Assembly (NCBI GenBank): GCA_013426755.1
Contig: AP019861.1
Location: 2,263,271 to 2,327,270, forward strand
Length of the DNA stretch: 64,000 nucleotides
Direction of reading: 5' to 3'
From: Spirochaetota bacterium
Lineage (GTDB): Bacteria > Spirochaetota > UBA12135 > COTS27
The notes under the pieces were generated by a model, which saw only the letters and a program-made list of their open reading frames with translations, was not told the origin of the DNA and searched no databases. Positions 1-8,947 of this stretch are shown here, piece by piece. Numbering within the stretch: the first letter of the stretch is position 1; each line of letters starts with the position of its first letter. Both the position numbers and the translations under genes were made by a program.

Positions 1-142
1 TAGGATACGTCCCTAAAACACTCCCCGCTTCATCGATCAATCGCACTTCACTTGCTTTAATATCCGCATTGATACGAAATTTACCTTTATCAGAATTTGC
101 ATGCCGTGGGTTAATATGCCGTTGTCTACTGTTATTACGCAT
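1..142 (-). CDS. infC: Translation initiation factor IF-3, 5' end only (partial)
   Basis: The gene runs off the left edge of the window; 47 codons are visible. The translation contains RINADIKASEVRLID followed by GSVLG, matching the conserved IF-3 N-terminal start (RINxxIRAxEVRLID). IF-3 binds the 30S subunit and checks start-codon choice. I used ATG at 142 because an in-frame TGA lies five codons upstream. The nearest good Shine-Dalgarno (AGGAG on the minus strand, about 172-176) is about 29 nt upstream, too far for this ATG. It lies before a tiny GTG-led frame of four codons that ends just before the ATG, and infC in other bacteria often has an unusual start. A sequence reading TATAAT on the minus strand lies at 200-205, a possible -10 box. 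The gene would normally be followed by rpmI and rplT, outside the window. Confidence 0.85.
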   Translation of the reverse strand, partial: MRNNSRQRHINPRHANSDKGKFRINADIKASEVRLIDEAGSVLGTYP

Positions 143-199
143 CTTAAATATGTTTCACAATTTTTAATATTCTCCTTTTTTTATTGATGGGTCGATTGC

Positions 200-205
200 A
201 TTATA
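200..205 (-). promoter_or_regulatory. Possible -10 box for infC
   Basis: A perfect TATAAT hexamer on the minus strand lies about 58 bp upstream of the infC ATG. No convincing -35 hexamer or TGn extension is visible at the right spacing, so this is only a candidate in AT-rich DNA. Confidence 0.3.
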
Positions 206-310
206 AATTGACTGGATTCTATGTTATTAGACGCTTTTTATCGCTAGTTTGAGTTCTCAATATTGAGTTCTCAATAATGCCTTTTCCATTGTGCTAATCA
301 CTGTGCTAAT

Positions 311-885
311 TCAAGCCTTCAATACTAGCCTTTTCCATCGCCAATTCAAATTCTTAGTCCTGCATTTCCTATTACATTGCCCCAATTCTTACCATAAGAC
401 ATTTTTTACCACCGGTTCAAGCCTTCAATATTAGCTTTTCCCATCGCCAATTCAAATTCCTAGTCCTGCATTTCCTATTACTTGTTCAAATTCTTACTAT
501 AAGACATTTTCTACCACCGGTTCAAGCCTTCAATACTAGCCTTTTCCATCGTCAATTCAAATTCTTAGTCCTGCATTTCCTATTACATTGCCCAAATTCT
601 TACTATAAGACATTTTTTACCACCGGTTCAAGCCTTCAATACTAGCCTTTTCCATTGCCAATTCAAATTCTTAGTCCTGCATTTCCTATTACATTGTCCA
701 AATTCTTACCATAAGACATTTTTTACCACCGGTTCAAGCCTTCAATATTAGCCTTTTCCATCACCAATTCAAATTCTCAGTCCTGCATTGTCCTATTACG
801 TTGTCCCAATTCTTACTATAAGACATTTTTTACCACCAGTTCAAGCCTTCAATACTAGCCTTTTCCATCGTCAATTCAAGCCCTT
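311..885. repeat. 106-bp tandem repeat array, about 5.4 copies
   Basis: Copies beginning TCAAGCCTTCAATA start near 311, 417, 522, 628, 734 and 841, a period of 105-107 bp. Within each unit are TTTTCCATCGCCAATTCAAA, TAGTCCTGCATTTCCTATTA and TAAGACATTTT..ACCACCGG. Copies differ by point changes and small deletions. No open frame or gene-end copy was recognised in the unit. The array lies between infC and menB. Confidence 0.9.
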
Positions 886-1309
886 AACCCATAAATTATA
901 ATACTAAAACACGTTTTTGTCAAATTTTACCTCTAACGAGATTATTTTTACATCAATTTCACAAATAGATTGTTTTTACATGAATTTTACAGATGAATTG
1001 TTTTTAGATGAATCTCATAGATTAATAGTGATCATATAGGTTTTTAATAGCTACACTTACATTTACCTATAAAATCCTAAAATTGAAATCCAATAACTAC
1101 ACTTACTTTTACCCGTAAAATCTCTCAGAATTGAAATCCAATAAACTACACTTACTTTTACCCGTAAAATCTCTCAGAATTGAAATCTAATAGCTACACT
1201 CACATTTACCTGTAAAATCTTAAAATTGGAATCCAGTAGCTACACTTACTTTTACCTGTAAAATCTCCTAAAATTGTTGTTAACTGGTGTTATTAACTGG
1301 AATTGTTTA

Positions 1310-1378
1310 AGGGTTTTTCTCAAATTTTGAAAAATCAGGCTTCCGTTTTTCTAGAAAGGCACGTTTGCCTTTTTACCT
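1310..1378 (-). pseudogene. Duplicated menB 3' end, copy 1
   Basis: On the minus strand this segment encodes a peptide like [16 protein letters not shown], the same as the MenB C-terminus, followed by the same downstream sequence. It has no upstream coding part or start. It is a fragment produced by tandem duplication of the gene end, about 428 bp from the real one. Confidence 0.8.
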
Positions 1379-1521
1379 ATAAAATCCTAAAATTGAAATC
1401 CAATGACCGCTATCACTTTTGCCTGTTAAATCTTAAAATTGGAATCCAGTAGCTACACTTACTTTTACCTGTAAAATCTCCTAAAATTGTTGTTAACTGG
1501 TGTTATTAACTGGAATTGTTT

Positions 1522-1592
1522 AAGGGTTTTTCTTAAATTTTGAAAAATCAGGCTTCCGTTTTTCTAGAAAGGCACGTTTGCCTTTTTACCTA
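1522..1592 (-). pseudogene. Duplicated menB 3' end, copy 2
   Basis: Second copy of the last roughly 20 menB codons, 215 bp from the true gene end and 213 bp from copy 1. Its sequence is almost identical to the gene end over AAATTTTGAAAAATCAGGC and the bases after it, then diverges into the short repeat units. Confidence 0.8.
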
Positions 1593-1734
1593 TAAAATCC
1601 TAAAATTGAAATCCAATGACCGCTCTCACTTTTGCCTGTTAAATCTCTCAGAATTGAAATCCAATAACTACACTTACTTTTACCCGTAAAATCTCCCAAA
1701 ATTGTTGTTAACTGGTGTTATTAACTGGAATTGT

Positions 1735-2649
1735 TTAAGGGTTTTTCTTAAATTTTGAAAAATCAGGCTTCCGTTTTTCTAGAAAGGCACGTTTGCCTTC
1801 TTTGGCTTCTTCGCTCATATAGTAAAGCATTGTTGTCTGGCCGGCTAGGTCCTGAATGCCCACTTGACCGTCGAGGTGGGCATTGAAAGCTGCTTTTAAA
1901 CATCTAAGTGCTAGCGGTGATTTGCTCGCCATTTCATCACACCACGCCAACGTTTCAGTTTCAAGCTTCTCATACGGCACGACAGCATTGACTAACCCCA
2001 TCGTTAGGGCTTCTGCCGCCGAATATTGTCTGCATAAAAACCATATTTCCTTAGCCTTTTTAATGCCCACCAGATCCGTCAAAATACCTACGCCAAGACC
2101 AGCGTCAAATGACCCTACCTTAGGACCTGTTTGACCGAATTTAGCATTGGTTGCAGCTATAGTCAGATCACACACGACGTGGAGGACATGACCGCCACCT
2201 ATCGCATACCCCGCTACCATTGCAATCACAGGTTTGGGAATAGCTTTAATAACACGCTGCAACTCTAGAACATTGAGACGTTGCCGCCCGCTAGCATCAG
2301 TGTACCCCTGGTCGCCACGAATCTTCTGATCACCACCCGAACAAAAGGCCTTGTCACCAGCACCTGTCAAAATAACCACATTCACCCGCTCATCAAAACG
2401 TGCAAGCTCAAATGCTTCTAGCATTTCATCTACCGTTAACGGACGAAACGCATTTCTTACCTCAGGACGATTGATCGTGATCTTCGCCGTGCTCTTATAT
2501 AATTCGTAGCGAATGTCTTCAAATGGCTTAATTTCCTGCCAGATAGGAGCATTATTGGGAGTATTACTAGGAATATTACTAGGAGTGTTATTGTGAGCAT
2601 TATGGTTAGAAGCATTCTGCCCTGATTTTCTAGTTTCAATGTCCGCCAT
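1735..2649 (-). CDS. menB: 1,4-dihydroxy-2-naphthoyl-CoA synthase
   Basis: Crotonase-fold enzyme that closes the second aromatic ring of menaquinone from o-succinylbenzoyl-CoA. Diagnostic motifs are FCSGGDQ (102-108), AGYAIGGGH (146-154), [12 protein letters not shown] (173-184), [17 protein letters not shown] (205-221) and a KRKPDF C-terminus. The [10 protein letters not shown] block separates MenB from ordinary enoyl-CoA hydratases. Residues 1-36 are an extra low-complexity leader rich in Asn, Pro and Ser, encoded by a short imperfect repeat (about 2545-2600), so a start nearer the conserved domain is possible. The 304 aa length exceeds the usual 270-290. No other men gene is in the window. 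Tandem repeats at the 3' side contain copies of this gene's end. Confidence 0.9.
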   Translation of the reverse strand: MADIETRKSGQNASNHNAHNNTPSNIPSNTPNNAPIWQEIKPFEDIRYELYKSTAKITINRPEVRNAFRPLTVDEMLEAFELARFDERVNVVILTGAGDKAFCSGGDQKIRGDQGYTDASGRQRLNVLELQRVIKAIPKPVIAMVAGYAIGGGHVLHVVCDLTIAATNAKFGQTGPKVGSFDAGLGVGILTDLVGIKKAKEIWFLCRQYSAAEALTMGLVNAVVPYEKLETETLAWCDEMASKSPLALRCLKAAFNAHLDGQVGIQDLAGQTTMLYYMSEEAKEGKRAFLEKRKPDFSKFKKNP

Positions 2650-2689
2650 AGTTCTGTCTCTACTGCCTTGACCGCTTGTATTTCAAATT

Positions 2690-3062
2690 TAAATCACATA
2701 CTCAAAATTTAGGTTACGTACTTCAAATCTAAGCTTTAAAGTGTGTGCTTCAAATTTAGGTTACGTGCTCAATATTTAGGTTGTGTAGTCCAAATTTAGG
2801 TTACGTGCTTCAAATTTAAGTTTTAAAGTGTATGCTTCAAATTTAAATCACATACTCAAAATTTAGGTTATGTACTTCAAATTTAGGTTACGTGCTTCAA
2901 ATTTAAGCTTTAAAGTGTGTCCTTCAAATTTAGGTTACGTGCTCAATGTTTAGGTGGTGTACTTCAAATTTAAGTTTTAAAGTGTATGCTTCAAATTTAA
3001 ATCACATACTCAAAATTTAGGTTATGTACTTCAAATTTAAGTTACGTGCTTCAAATAATTGT
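2690..3062. repeat. 20-bp repeat array between htpG and menB
   Basis: Units such as TTACGTGCTTCAAATTTAGG and TCACATACTCAAAATTTAGG follow each other at 20 bp. A longer variant containing TTTAAAGTGT breaks the pattern regularly, giving a higher-order period. It fills nearly the whole gap between htpG and menB. No terminator with a T-tract was found inside it. Confidence 0.88.
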
Positions 3063-3067
3063 CTCAT

Positions 3068-5284
3068 TTAAAGTTTAATGGTCTGTTCTAGAGCGGCACC
3101 TGCGCGATTTACAAACAATTCTAACGCCTCGCCTTTAAGTTTTCCCGCACGAAGTAACGCTAAATCATAAATATTCCTCAGCGTATTCTCAATATTGGGG
3201 TCTGCTTTAATAACAGTTTTATCAGAATTGACTTTTTCGGTGGCTTTTTCAGTGGTTTTTGGTGAAGATTTTTGTTGTGAAGATTTTTGTTCGTTTCCTT
3301 CTGCCGTAGCGATTGTAGCACCTGTTTTATCTAGGATAACCGATGGACTGCTCTTGCTATGCGAACGCACCCAGCTGCGCGTTTTTGAAATTATGGGATG
3401 CGCACGATTGAGGACTAGGGTCATTCCAAGTAGCTGGTTATCATTTTTAAGCGTTTCTGTATTCATCAGAGAGGACATTTCTTGAAAACGTCGCATGTGT
3501 TCATTGACGATAAACAGTGCCATTGTTTCCTTGTCAGCGAGCGTCTTAAATGATATGTCTTGACTGGGAATGTTAAGCGTCTTTTTAAAAAATTCAATAT
3601 ACGCTTTATCCCCTTCTTCATCTAACGATTTGTCCTTAGCGAGGTCTGCTTCATGGTCAGACGCCATAAGTTCATCGACAGGCGCACTGTCGACACGCAA
3701 AAACCTAAGCGACACCTTTGTCTCCAAATACTGAATAAAATGCGGATCAATTGGAGAATTTAGCACCAGCACTTCACCACCTGCCTTCTGGACATCTGCT
3801 ATATAACGATGCTCATTCTCTTCATTGGTCGCATAGAGAATTTTATCCTTCAGTTTAGGATTATTCGCCTTGTATTCCTCTAACGTGACCATTTGATGCG
3901 AAGTACGCCTTGGGTCTTTATCAACAAAACCCTCTCCCACTTCATCAGAAATATCTGCTTTGTCATTAGAAGCGGATTTCTTAGGAACGTTAGAATCAGA
4001 TTTCTTGGAAGCGGGGGATTTCATTGCATTTTCATCGCCGCCTGCTTTTTGAGTCGCCGCCTCAGTATTTTTAGTAGGTGCACCACCACCACTTCCTTTC
4101 ATACTAAGACTCGTAAAAATAAGCGCAGGTTTCACCTTTTCATAAAAATCAACATCATTGATAACGCCAAATTTCACAAACGGGTGAATGTCCTTCCAGT
4201 ATTTTTCATACGTGCCCCTGTCATTTTTCGCCAATGAAACCAATTTATCCGCTAGCTTTTTCACAATGTGCGATCCCAATTTTTTGACACGCACATCGCT
4301 TTGCAAGGCGCTACGCGAAACATTGAGCGGAATATCAGGACTGTCAATGACTCCCTGGAGCATATTGAGGTATTGGGGAATGACTTCTACGACATTGTCT
4401 GAGACAAAGACATTGTTGCAAAAAAGCTTAATGCGGCCTGTTTTCGTAACGTCAATGTCTGCACGAATTTTCGGAAAATAGAGTATCCCCTTCACTTGAA
4501 ATGGATAATCAATCCCAATATGCACATAAAATAACGCTTCTTCACTATGCGGGAATAGATGTTTGTAAAAGTCTTTGTAATCGGTTTCTGTGAGGGCGGT
4601 TGCCTTTTTTTGCCAGATGGGGTTCTGACGATTGACTTTTTTGTCATTGACCGCTATTTCAATGGGCAGAAAATCTGAAAATTTGATTACCAATTCCTTA
4701 ATACGCGCTTCATCCAGCAGGTCTTCATTGTCCTTAGAAAGATGCAAAATAATGTCTGTTCCTACGTCATTGCGCTCGGTTGAGGCAAGCGTAAAATCGG
4801 TTGTTCCTGTACATTTCCAATGCACCGCACCTGTTTTTTCTTTAGGAAATTGATGTGAGCGTGTGATGATCTCTATTTCGTCTGCCACCATAAAAGCTGA
4901 GAAAAAACCTAACCCAAAATGCCCAATGATCGTTTGCTTTGTGCCGTCTTTCTCGTATTTTGCTAGGAATTCTTCCGCTCCAGAGAAGGCGATCTGATTG
5001 ATATATTTCTTGACTTCCGCACCTGTCATACCAAGCCCATTGTCTGAGATTGTGAGCGTCCGCTTCGTGGCATCGACTGCAATATTCACTCTCCCACCAG
5101 GCACAACCTCTTTATATTCACCCATATCACCCAATCGTTCCAGCTTATAGATCGCATCATAGGCATTTGAAATAAGCTCTCTGAGGAAGATCTCTCGATC
5201 AGAATACAACCATTTCTTAATGATTGGGAATAATTTTTCTGTGTGTACCGATAAGGCACCTTTTTCTTTTATTGCTTCTGCCAT
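3068..5284 (-). CDS. htpG: Chaperone HtpG (Hsp90 family) with long insertions
   Basis: ATP-dependent cytosolic Hsp90 chaperone. The GHKL ATP site is clear: LISNAYDA (37-44; the family usually has LISNASDA), DNGLGM (81-86) and the lid GHFGLGFFSAFMVAD (121-135). The middle-domain motif NVSRSALQSD (321-330) and a C-terminal dimerisation segment are present. Length is 738 aa against roughly 620-640 for bacterial HtpG. The excess lies in two low-complexity stretches: about 394-462 (Gly, Ser, Lys rich, in the middle domain) and about 640-690 (Gln, Ser, Lys rich, before the last helices). Both are in frame. The gene stands alone, flanked by a 20-bp array downstream and a 22-bp array upstream. Confidence 0.95.
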   Translation of the reverse strand: MAEAIKEKGALSVHTEKLFPIIKKWLYSDREIFLRELISNAYDAIYKLERLGDMGEYKEVVPGGRVNIAVDATKRTLTISDNGLGMTGAEVKKYINQIAFSGAEEFLAKYEKDGTKQTIIGHFGLGFFSAFMVADEIEIITRSHQFPKEKTGAVHWKCTGTTDFTLASTERNDVGTDIILHLSKDNEDLLDEARIKELVIKFSDFLPIEIAVNDKKVNRQNPIWQKKATALTETDYKDFYKHLFPHSEEALFYVHIGIDYPFQVKGILYFPKIRADIDVTKTGRIKLFCNNVFVSDNVVEVIPQYLNMLQGVIDSPDIPLNVSRSALQSDVRVKKLGSHIVKKLADKLVSLAKNDRGTYEKYWKDIHPFVKFGVINDVDFYEKVKPALIFTSLSMKGSGGGAPTKNTEAATQKAGGDENAMKSPASKKSDSNVPKKSASNDKADISDEVGEGFVDKDPRRTSHQMVTLEEYKANNPKLKDKILYATNEENEHRYIADVQKAGGEVLVLNSPIDPHFIQYLETKVSLRFLRVDSAPVDELMASDHEADLAKDKSLDEEGDKAYIEFFKKTLNIPSQDISFKTLADKETMALFIVNEHMRRFQEMSSLMNTETLKNDNQLLGMTLVLNRAHPIISKTRSWVRSHSKSSPSVILDKTGATIATAEGNEQKSSQQKSSPKTTEKATEKVNSDKTVIKADPNIENTLRNIYDLALLRAGKLKGEALELFVNRAGAALEQTIKL

Positions 5285-5325
5285 TGTCTTTGTTTGTTCT
5301 TCGTCAATTTTTTTTGCTAAACTAG

Positions 5326-5605
5326 TCTAAGTCTCTTCGCTAAGTCATCGAGTTTCTTCGCTAAATCAATCAAGTTTCTTCGCTAAATCAATCAAGTTTC
5401 TTCGCTAAATCAATCAAGTTTCTTCGCTAAATCAATCAAGTTTCTTCGCTAAATCAATCAAGTTTCTTAGTTTCTTCGCTAAATCAATCAAGTTTCTTCG
5501 CTAAATCAATCAAGTTTCTTCGCTAAATCAATCAAGTTTCTTCGCTAAATCAATCAAGTTTCTTCGCTAAATCAATCAAGTTCCTTCACTAAGTCAATCA
5601 AGTTT
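5326..5605. repeat. 22-bp tandem repeat array upstream of htpG, about 12 copies
   Basis: The unit TTTCTTCGCTAAATCAATCAAG repeats with an exact 22-bp period (for example 5351, 5373, 5395). One partial unit of about 10 bp lies near 5461-5470, and end copies are more diverged. It begins about 40 bp before the htpG start, so it must lie in or near the htpG promoter. There are no variable spacers, so it is not a CRISPR array. Confidence 0.93.
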
Positions 5606-7077
5606 ATTTGTCAATTATTTCATCAATTCTTCGTTAATAGCTTCATTTAATAAGACAAATAGCTTCATTTATTTTAATTTGCTGCTATTGATATTTAATG
5701 TTTTGCTATTTAATTTTTTGATGATTGTTGCTATTTTTTCTCTATTTACTTCTAATTTTCTACAAACCGTATTGTTATCGCTTTTATACTCGATTTATAT
5801 ACCGTGTTGTCATTACTTCCAATTTTTCTTTATAAACCGTATTCTCGTATTTTCATCATTTTTTAAGTAACTTTATAACAATAAATCTGTGACTATAATT
5901 GGCTGAGCTATATTGAATAGCTGATCTACATTGTTATTATTCAAGATTATTCTGTTATGTCTTAAAACAAGGTTCGCTCACCCTTTTATTTCTAACATTT
6001 ATAGCATTTATTGAATTCTTAGTATTTATCAAATTTCTAGTACTTATTAAATCACTAACATTTATTAGTAGATCGCTAACATTTATTAGTAAATTGCTAA
6101 TATTTATTAGACTCCTAGTATTTATTGGCTTCTTAATATTTACTAGCTTCTTAATATTTATTATTTCAAACTGATGTATTGCTGCATATACGGATATACG
6201 GTTATAACATCACACACGGTTATAATATATAACATAAGCGAAAAAGACCCAAAAGTCAACTAAATTTTTACCTCGAAAACCTAGTATTACGTTTTACACC
6301 TCCCTGTTCACTTATTTCTACAGGCACAAAAATATTCTCCCAAACACCCTTTTTTCAATTCTCTTACCTTTCTCTTACTTTTTCCTTCCCTTTCTCCTTT
6401 ATTCTCCTCTATTCTCCTCTAATTCTCCTATTTTCTCCCCTTTTATAAGGTTAAAGCACCTTATAACTTGGTCGTGGGTATTCTCTAAGCAGACCCAAAA
6501 CACCTTTTTTCAATAATTCCTCCTTAACTCTTCCCCAGTTCCCCTTCAATTTCCTTCTTAGTTCCCTTGAATTTTCCTTTCCCTTGAATTTCTCTTTTCC
6601 TTAAATTTCTCTTTCCTTTGAATTTCTCTTTTCCTTGAATTTCTCTTTCCCTTGAATTTCTCTTTTCTTTGAATTTCCCTTTTCCTTAAATTTCTCTTTC
6701 CCTTGAATTTTCCTTTTCCTTGAATTCTTTTTCAATTACCCTTTATCCTCTCATCAAAGTCAAACCTTGTACTCCCCTTTCAAATCCCACACCTCCCATT
6801 ATATCCAACAAACTATCACAATAAACATATCCAACAAACCCTACGCCCTCCTAACCCAATACTATTATCTGAGACCCCTTCCTACGTTTAATGATACAAT
6901 TAAGACCTACTCATTGAATACCTACTCATTGAATACCTACTCATTGAATACTTGATTATTAAAAAACTTTGATTGCTCTCCTGGACACGTGCAGCTTGCC
7001 GCTGCAACTCTTTCAGGCAACCTATCTGCTAACAAATACAAACCTTCCATAAATAAAAACCCCTCACCTCACAAAAA
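5606..7077. other. Long non-coding AT-rich region before metG
   Basis: No credible gene was seen. Contents: T-rich DNA (5640-5880); degenerate repeats of CTAACATTTATTAGTA type (about 5990-6160); a perfect 9-bp inverted repeat TTATAAGGT/ACCTTATAA with a 6-nt loop (6443-6466); a strongly pyrimidine-biased stretch with about 20-bp repeats of CCTTGAATTTCTCTTTTC (about 6540-6735); three copies of TACTCATTGAATACC (about 6908-6955). Just before metG is a small nested hairpin: TGCAGC/GCTGCA (6990-7006) enclosed by CCTG/CAGG (6980-7017). Confidence 0.7.
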
Positions 7078-8832
7078 ATGCCCACACCACACACCCAAGC
7101 TCCCCCACCCCCTAAAAATAAAGTCATTGTAACCTCAGCTCTACCCTATTCCAATGGCGATCTCCATATCGGACATCTGCTCGAGTATTTACAATCCGAC
7201 ACATGGGTACGCTTCCGTAAGATGCTTGGCGATGAATGTTATTTCTTCTGCGCAGACGATACGCACGGAACACCCATTATGATTGCAGCCAAAAAACAAG
7301 GCATCTCACCCGAAGAACTCATCACCCACCAAAGAACCCTTCATCTTAACGAATTTCAAGCATTCAATGTAGAATTCACGCATTACTCATCCACACATAG
7401 CGAACACAATAGACGCCTTTGCAATGCTTTTTATCAAAAAATGCTAAGCCATAACCATTTATTTAAAAAAACTATCGAACAAAGCTACTGCTTGACATGT
7501 CAGATGTTTCTACCCGATAGACTCATCAAAGGCACCTGCCCCAAGTGTAAAACACCCGACCAATACGGAGACGTATGCGAAGCATGTGGCTCTACTTATG
7601 CTCCCGAAGAACTCATTGCCGCAGCCTGCACAACTTGTCATACTCCCCCCACCATCAAAAAAAGCGAACACCTGTTCTTCAAATTAGATGCATTCAGTCA
7701 ATTTTTAAAAGAATGGATACCTAACCACACTTCACAAGAAGTCACACAACAACTCGATAACTGGTTCCAGCAAGGACTCGCTGCCTGGAATATTTCACGC
7801 GACGAACCTTACTTTGGCTTCGCTATTCCTAATTATCCAACAAAATACTTCTACGTCTGGGTCGACGCACCTATCGGCTATATCAGTGCAAGCGAAGAGT
7901 GGGGCGAACAACATAAACACACTACACCCTTCTCAGAACACTGGAAAAACCCCGCCAATGAAATCGTTCATTTTATCGGTAAAGATATTATTTATTTCCA
8001 CGCCCTCTTCTGGCCTGCTATGTTAAAATGCGCTGGCTTCGCACCCCCCGCTAGACTATTCGTCCATGGCTTCCTCACCCTAAATGGTGAAAAAATGAGC
8101 AAATCTAAAGGTACTTTCATTCTCGCACGCACATACCTTAATTCGCACATCCCAACCGATTACCTACGCTACTACTTCATCAGTAAAGCCAACGGGTCTT
8201 TCGAAGACGTCGACCTTAACTTAACAGACTTTAAAGACAAAATCAACTCAGAACTCATCGGCAAAATAACCAATCTCGCCTCACGTTCTATTTCCATGTT
8301 ACATAAACGCGCCAACAGCACGCTAGCAGATTTCTCAAAACCAGGACACACGCTTTACAATGAAGTTACCGCAAAAAAAGACGCCATTGCCACCGCTTAT
8401 CGCGAAGCAAAATTTAATAGCGTCATCATAACCGTTCGCTCACTCGCCGAACAAACCAATAAATACTTCGACACCAACGCCCCATGGACAAAACCCCCAG
8501 CAGAAATTGCTGAAGTCACCGCCATTCTCTCAGACGTTATTCAAATTTTTAGAATTCTCGTCATTTACCTCGCCCCCGTTCTCCCAGAGTACACTAAAAA
8601 AGCACGCCACGTCCTAAATGAACCCACACCCCCTAAAAAATCCAGCCCTACTCCCCCACCCACTTATCATAATACCACACAACCACACGCCACCTACACA
8701 TGGAATGACCTAAATCACCCCCTCCCACAAGGCCATCTTCTAAACCCTTACGAACACCTAGCCTCCCGTATCACAGAAGAGGACCTCGCCAAATTACTTG
8801 ACCCATCCACTCCTCCTGCTGCTACACAGTAA
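7078..8832 (+). CDS. metG: Methionyl-tRNA synthetase
   Basis: Class I aminoacyl-tRNA synthetase charging tRNA-Met in the cytoplasm. Seen: HIGH motif (30-33, in GDLHIGHLLEY), KMSKS (339-343) and a zinc-knot region with four CxxC pairs between about 140 and 200 (CLTC, CPKC, CEAC, CTTC), typical of the MetG type with two zinc knots. The order Rossmann fold, zinc domain, anticodon-binding helices is normal. The protein stops at 584 aa without the C-terminal tRNA-binding domain that many MetG carry. A Pro/Thr-rich segment (about 519-543) is inserted near the end. It is monocistronic and convergent with lepB. The leader hairpin near 6990 does not match a T-box. Confidence 0.95.
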   Translation: MPTPHTQAPPPPKNKVIVTSALPYSNGDLHIGHLLEYLQSDTWVRFRKMLGDECYFFCADDTHGTPIMIAAKKQGISPEELITHQRTLHLNEFQAFNVEFTHYSSTHSEHNRRLCNAFYQKMLSHNHLFKKTIEQSYCLTCQMFLPDRLIKGTCPKCKTPDQYGDVCEACGSTYAPEELIAAACTTCHTPPTIKKSEHLFFKLDAFSQFLKEWIPNHTSQEVTQQLDNWFQQGLAAWNISRDEPYFGFAIPNYPTKYFYVWVDAPIGYISASEEWGEQHKHTTPFSEHWKNPANEIVHFIGKDIIYFHALFWPAMLKCAGFAPPARLFVHGFLTLNGEKMSKSKGTFILARTYLNSHIPTDYLRYYFISKANGSFEDVDLNLTDFKDKINSELIGKITNLASRSISMLHKRANSTLADFSKPGHTLYNEVTAKKDAIATAYREAKFNSVIITVRSLAEQTNKYFDTNAPWTKPPAEIAEVTAILSDVIQIFRILVIYLAPVLPEYTKKARHVLNEPTPPKKSSPTPPPTYHNTTQPHATYTWNDLNHPLPQGHLLNPYEHLASRITEEDLAKLLDPSTPPAATQ

Positions 8833-8947
8833 CCACGCTCATTAAGTCGTGCACTATTATTTTATAGAATTGTTTTATAACTCTACTTGATAACTCTATG
8901 TCACAAAGCGATTTATAAAGCTCTTTGTAAAGAAGCAGATATTCTAG

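Larger units (their letters stand above)
1030..1734. repeat. Composite tandem repeats downstream of menB (about 50-bp and about 214-bp periods)
   Basis: Short units of the type CTACACTTACTTTTACC-TGTAAAATCT-AAAATTG-AATCCAATA recur every 50-60 bp. Superimposed is a unit of about 213-215 bp, shown by GGCTTCCG at 1338, 1551 and 1766. The long unit includes the last codons of menB, so the third copy is the real gene end and the first two are copies of it. Nothing else is coded here. Confidence 0.88.

Noticed and set aside
5326..5605. CRISPR array
   Set aside because: Units are contiguous 22-bp repeats with no spacers and no cas genes nearby.
5679..5870. Hydrophobic 63-residue frame in T-rich DNA
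   Set aside because: Composition alone (T-rich) gives Phe/Leu codons; no ribosome binding site or neighbour supports it.
6767..6955. 62-residue frame ending in a YSLNT repeat
   Set aside because: It is made from the 15-bp TACTCATTGAATACC repeat and pyrimidine-rich DNA; no coding signature.
6980..7017. T-box or SAM riboswitch before metG
   Set aside because: A small nested hairpin exists, but no T-box consensus or SAM-riboswitch core was found.
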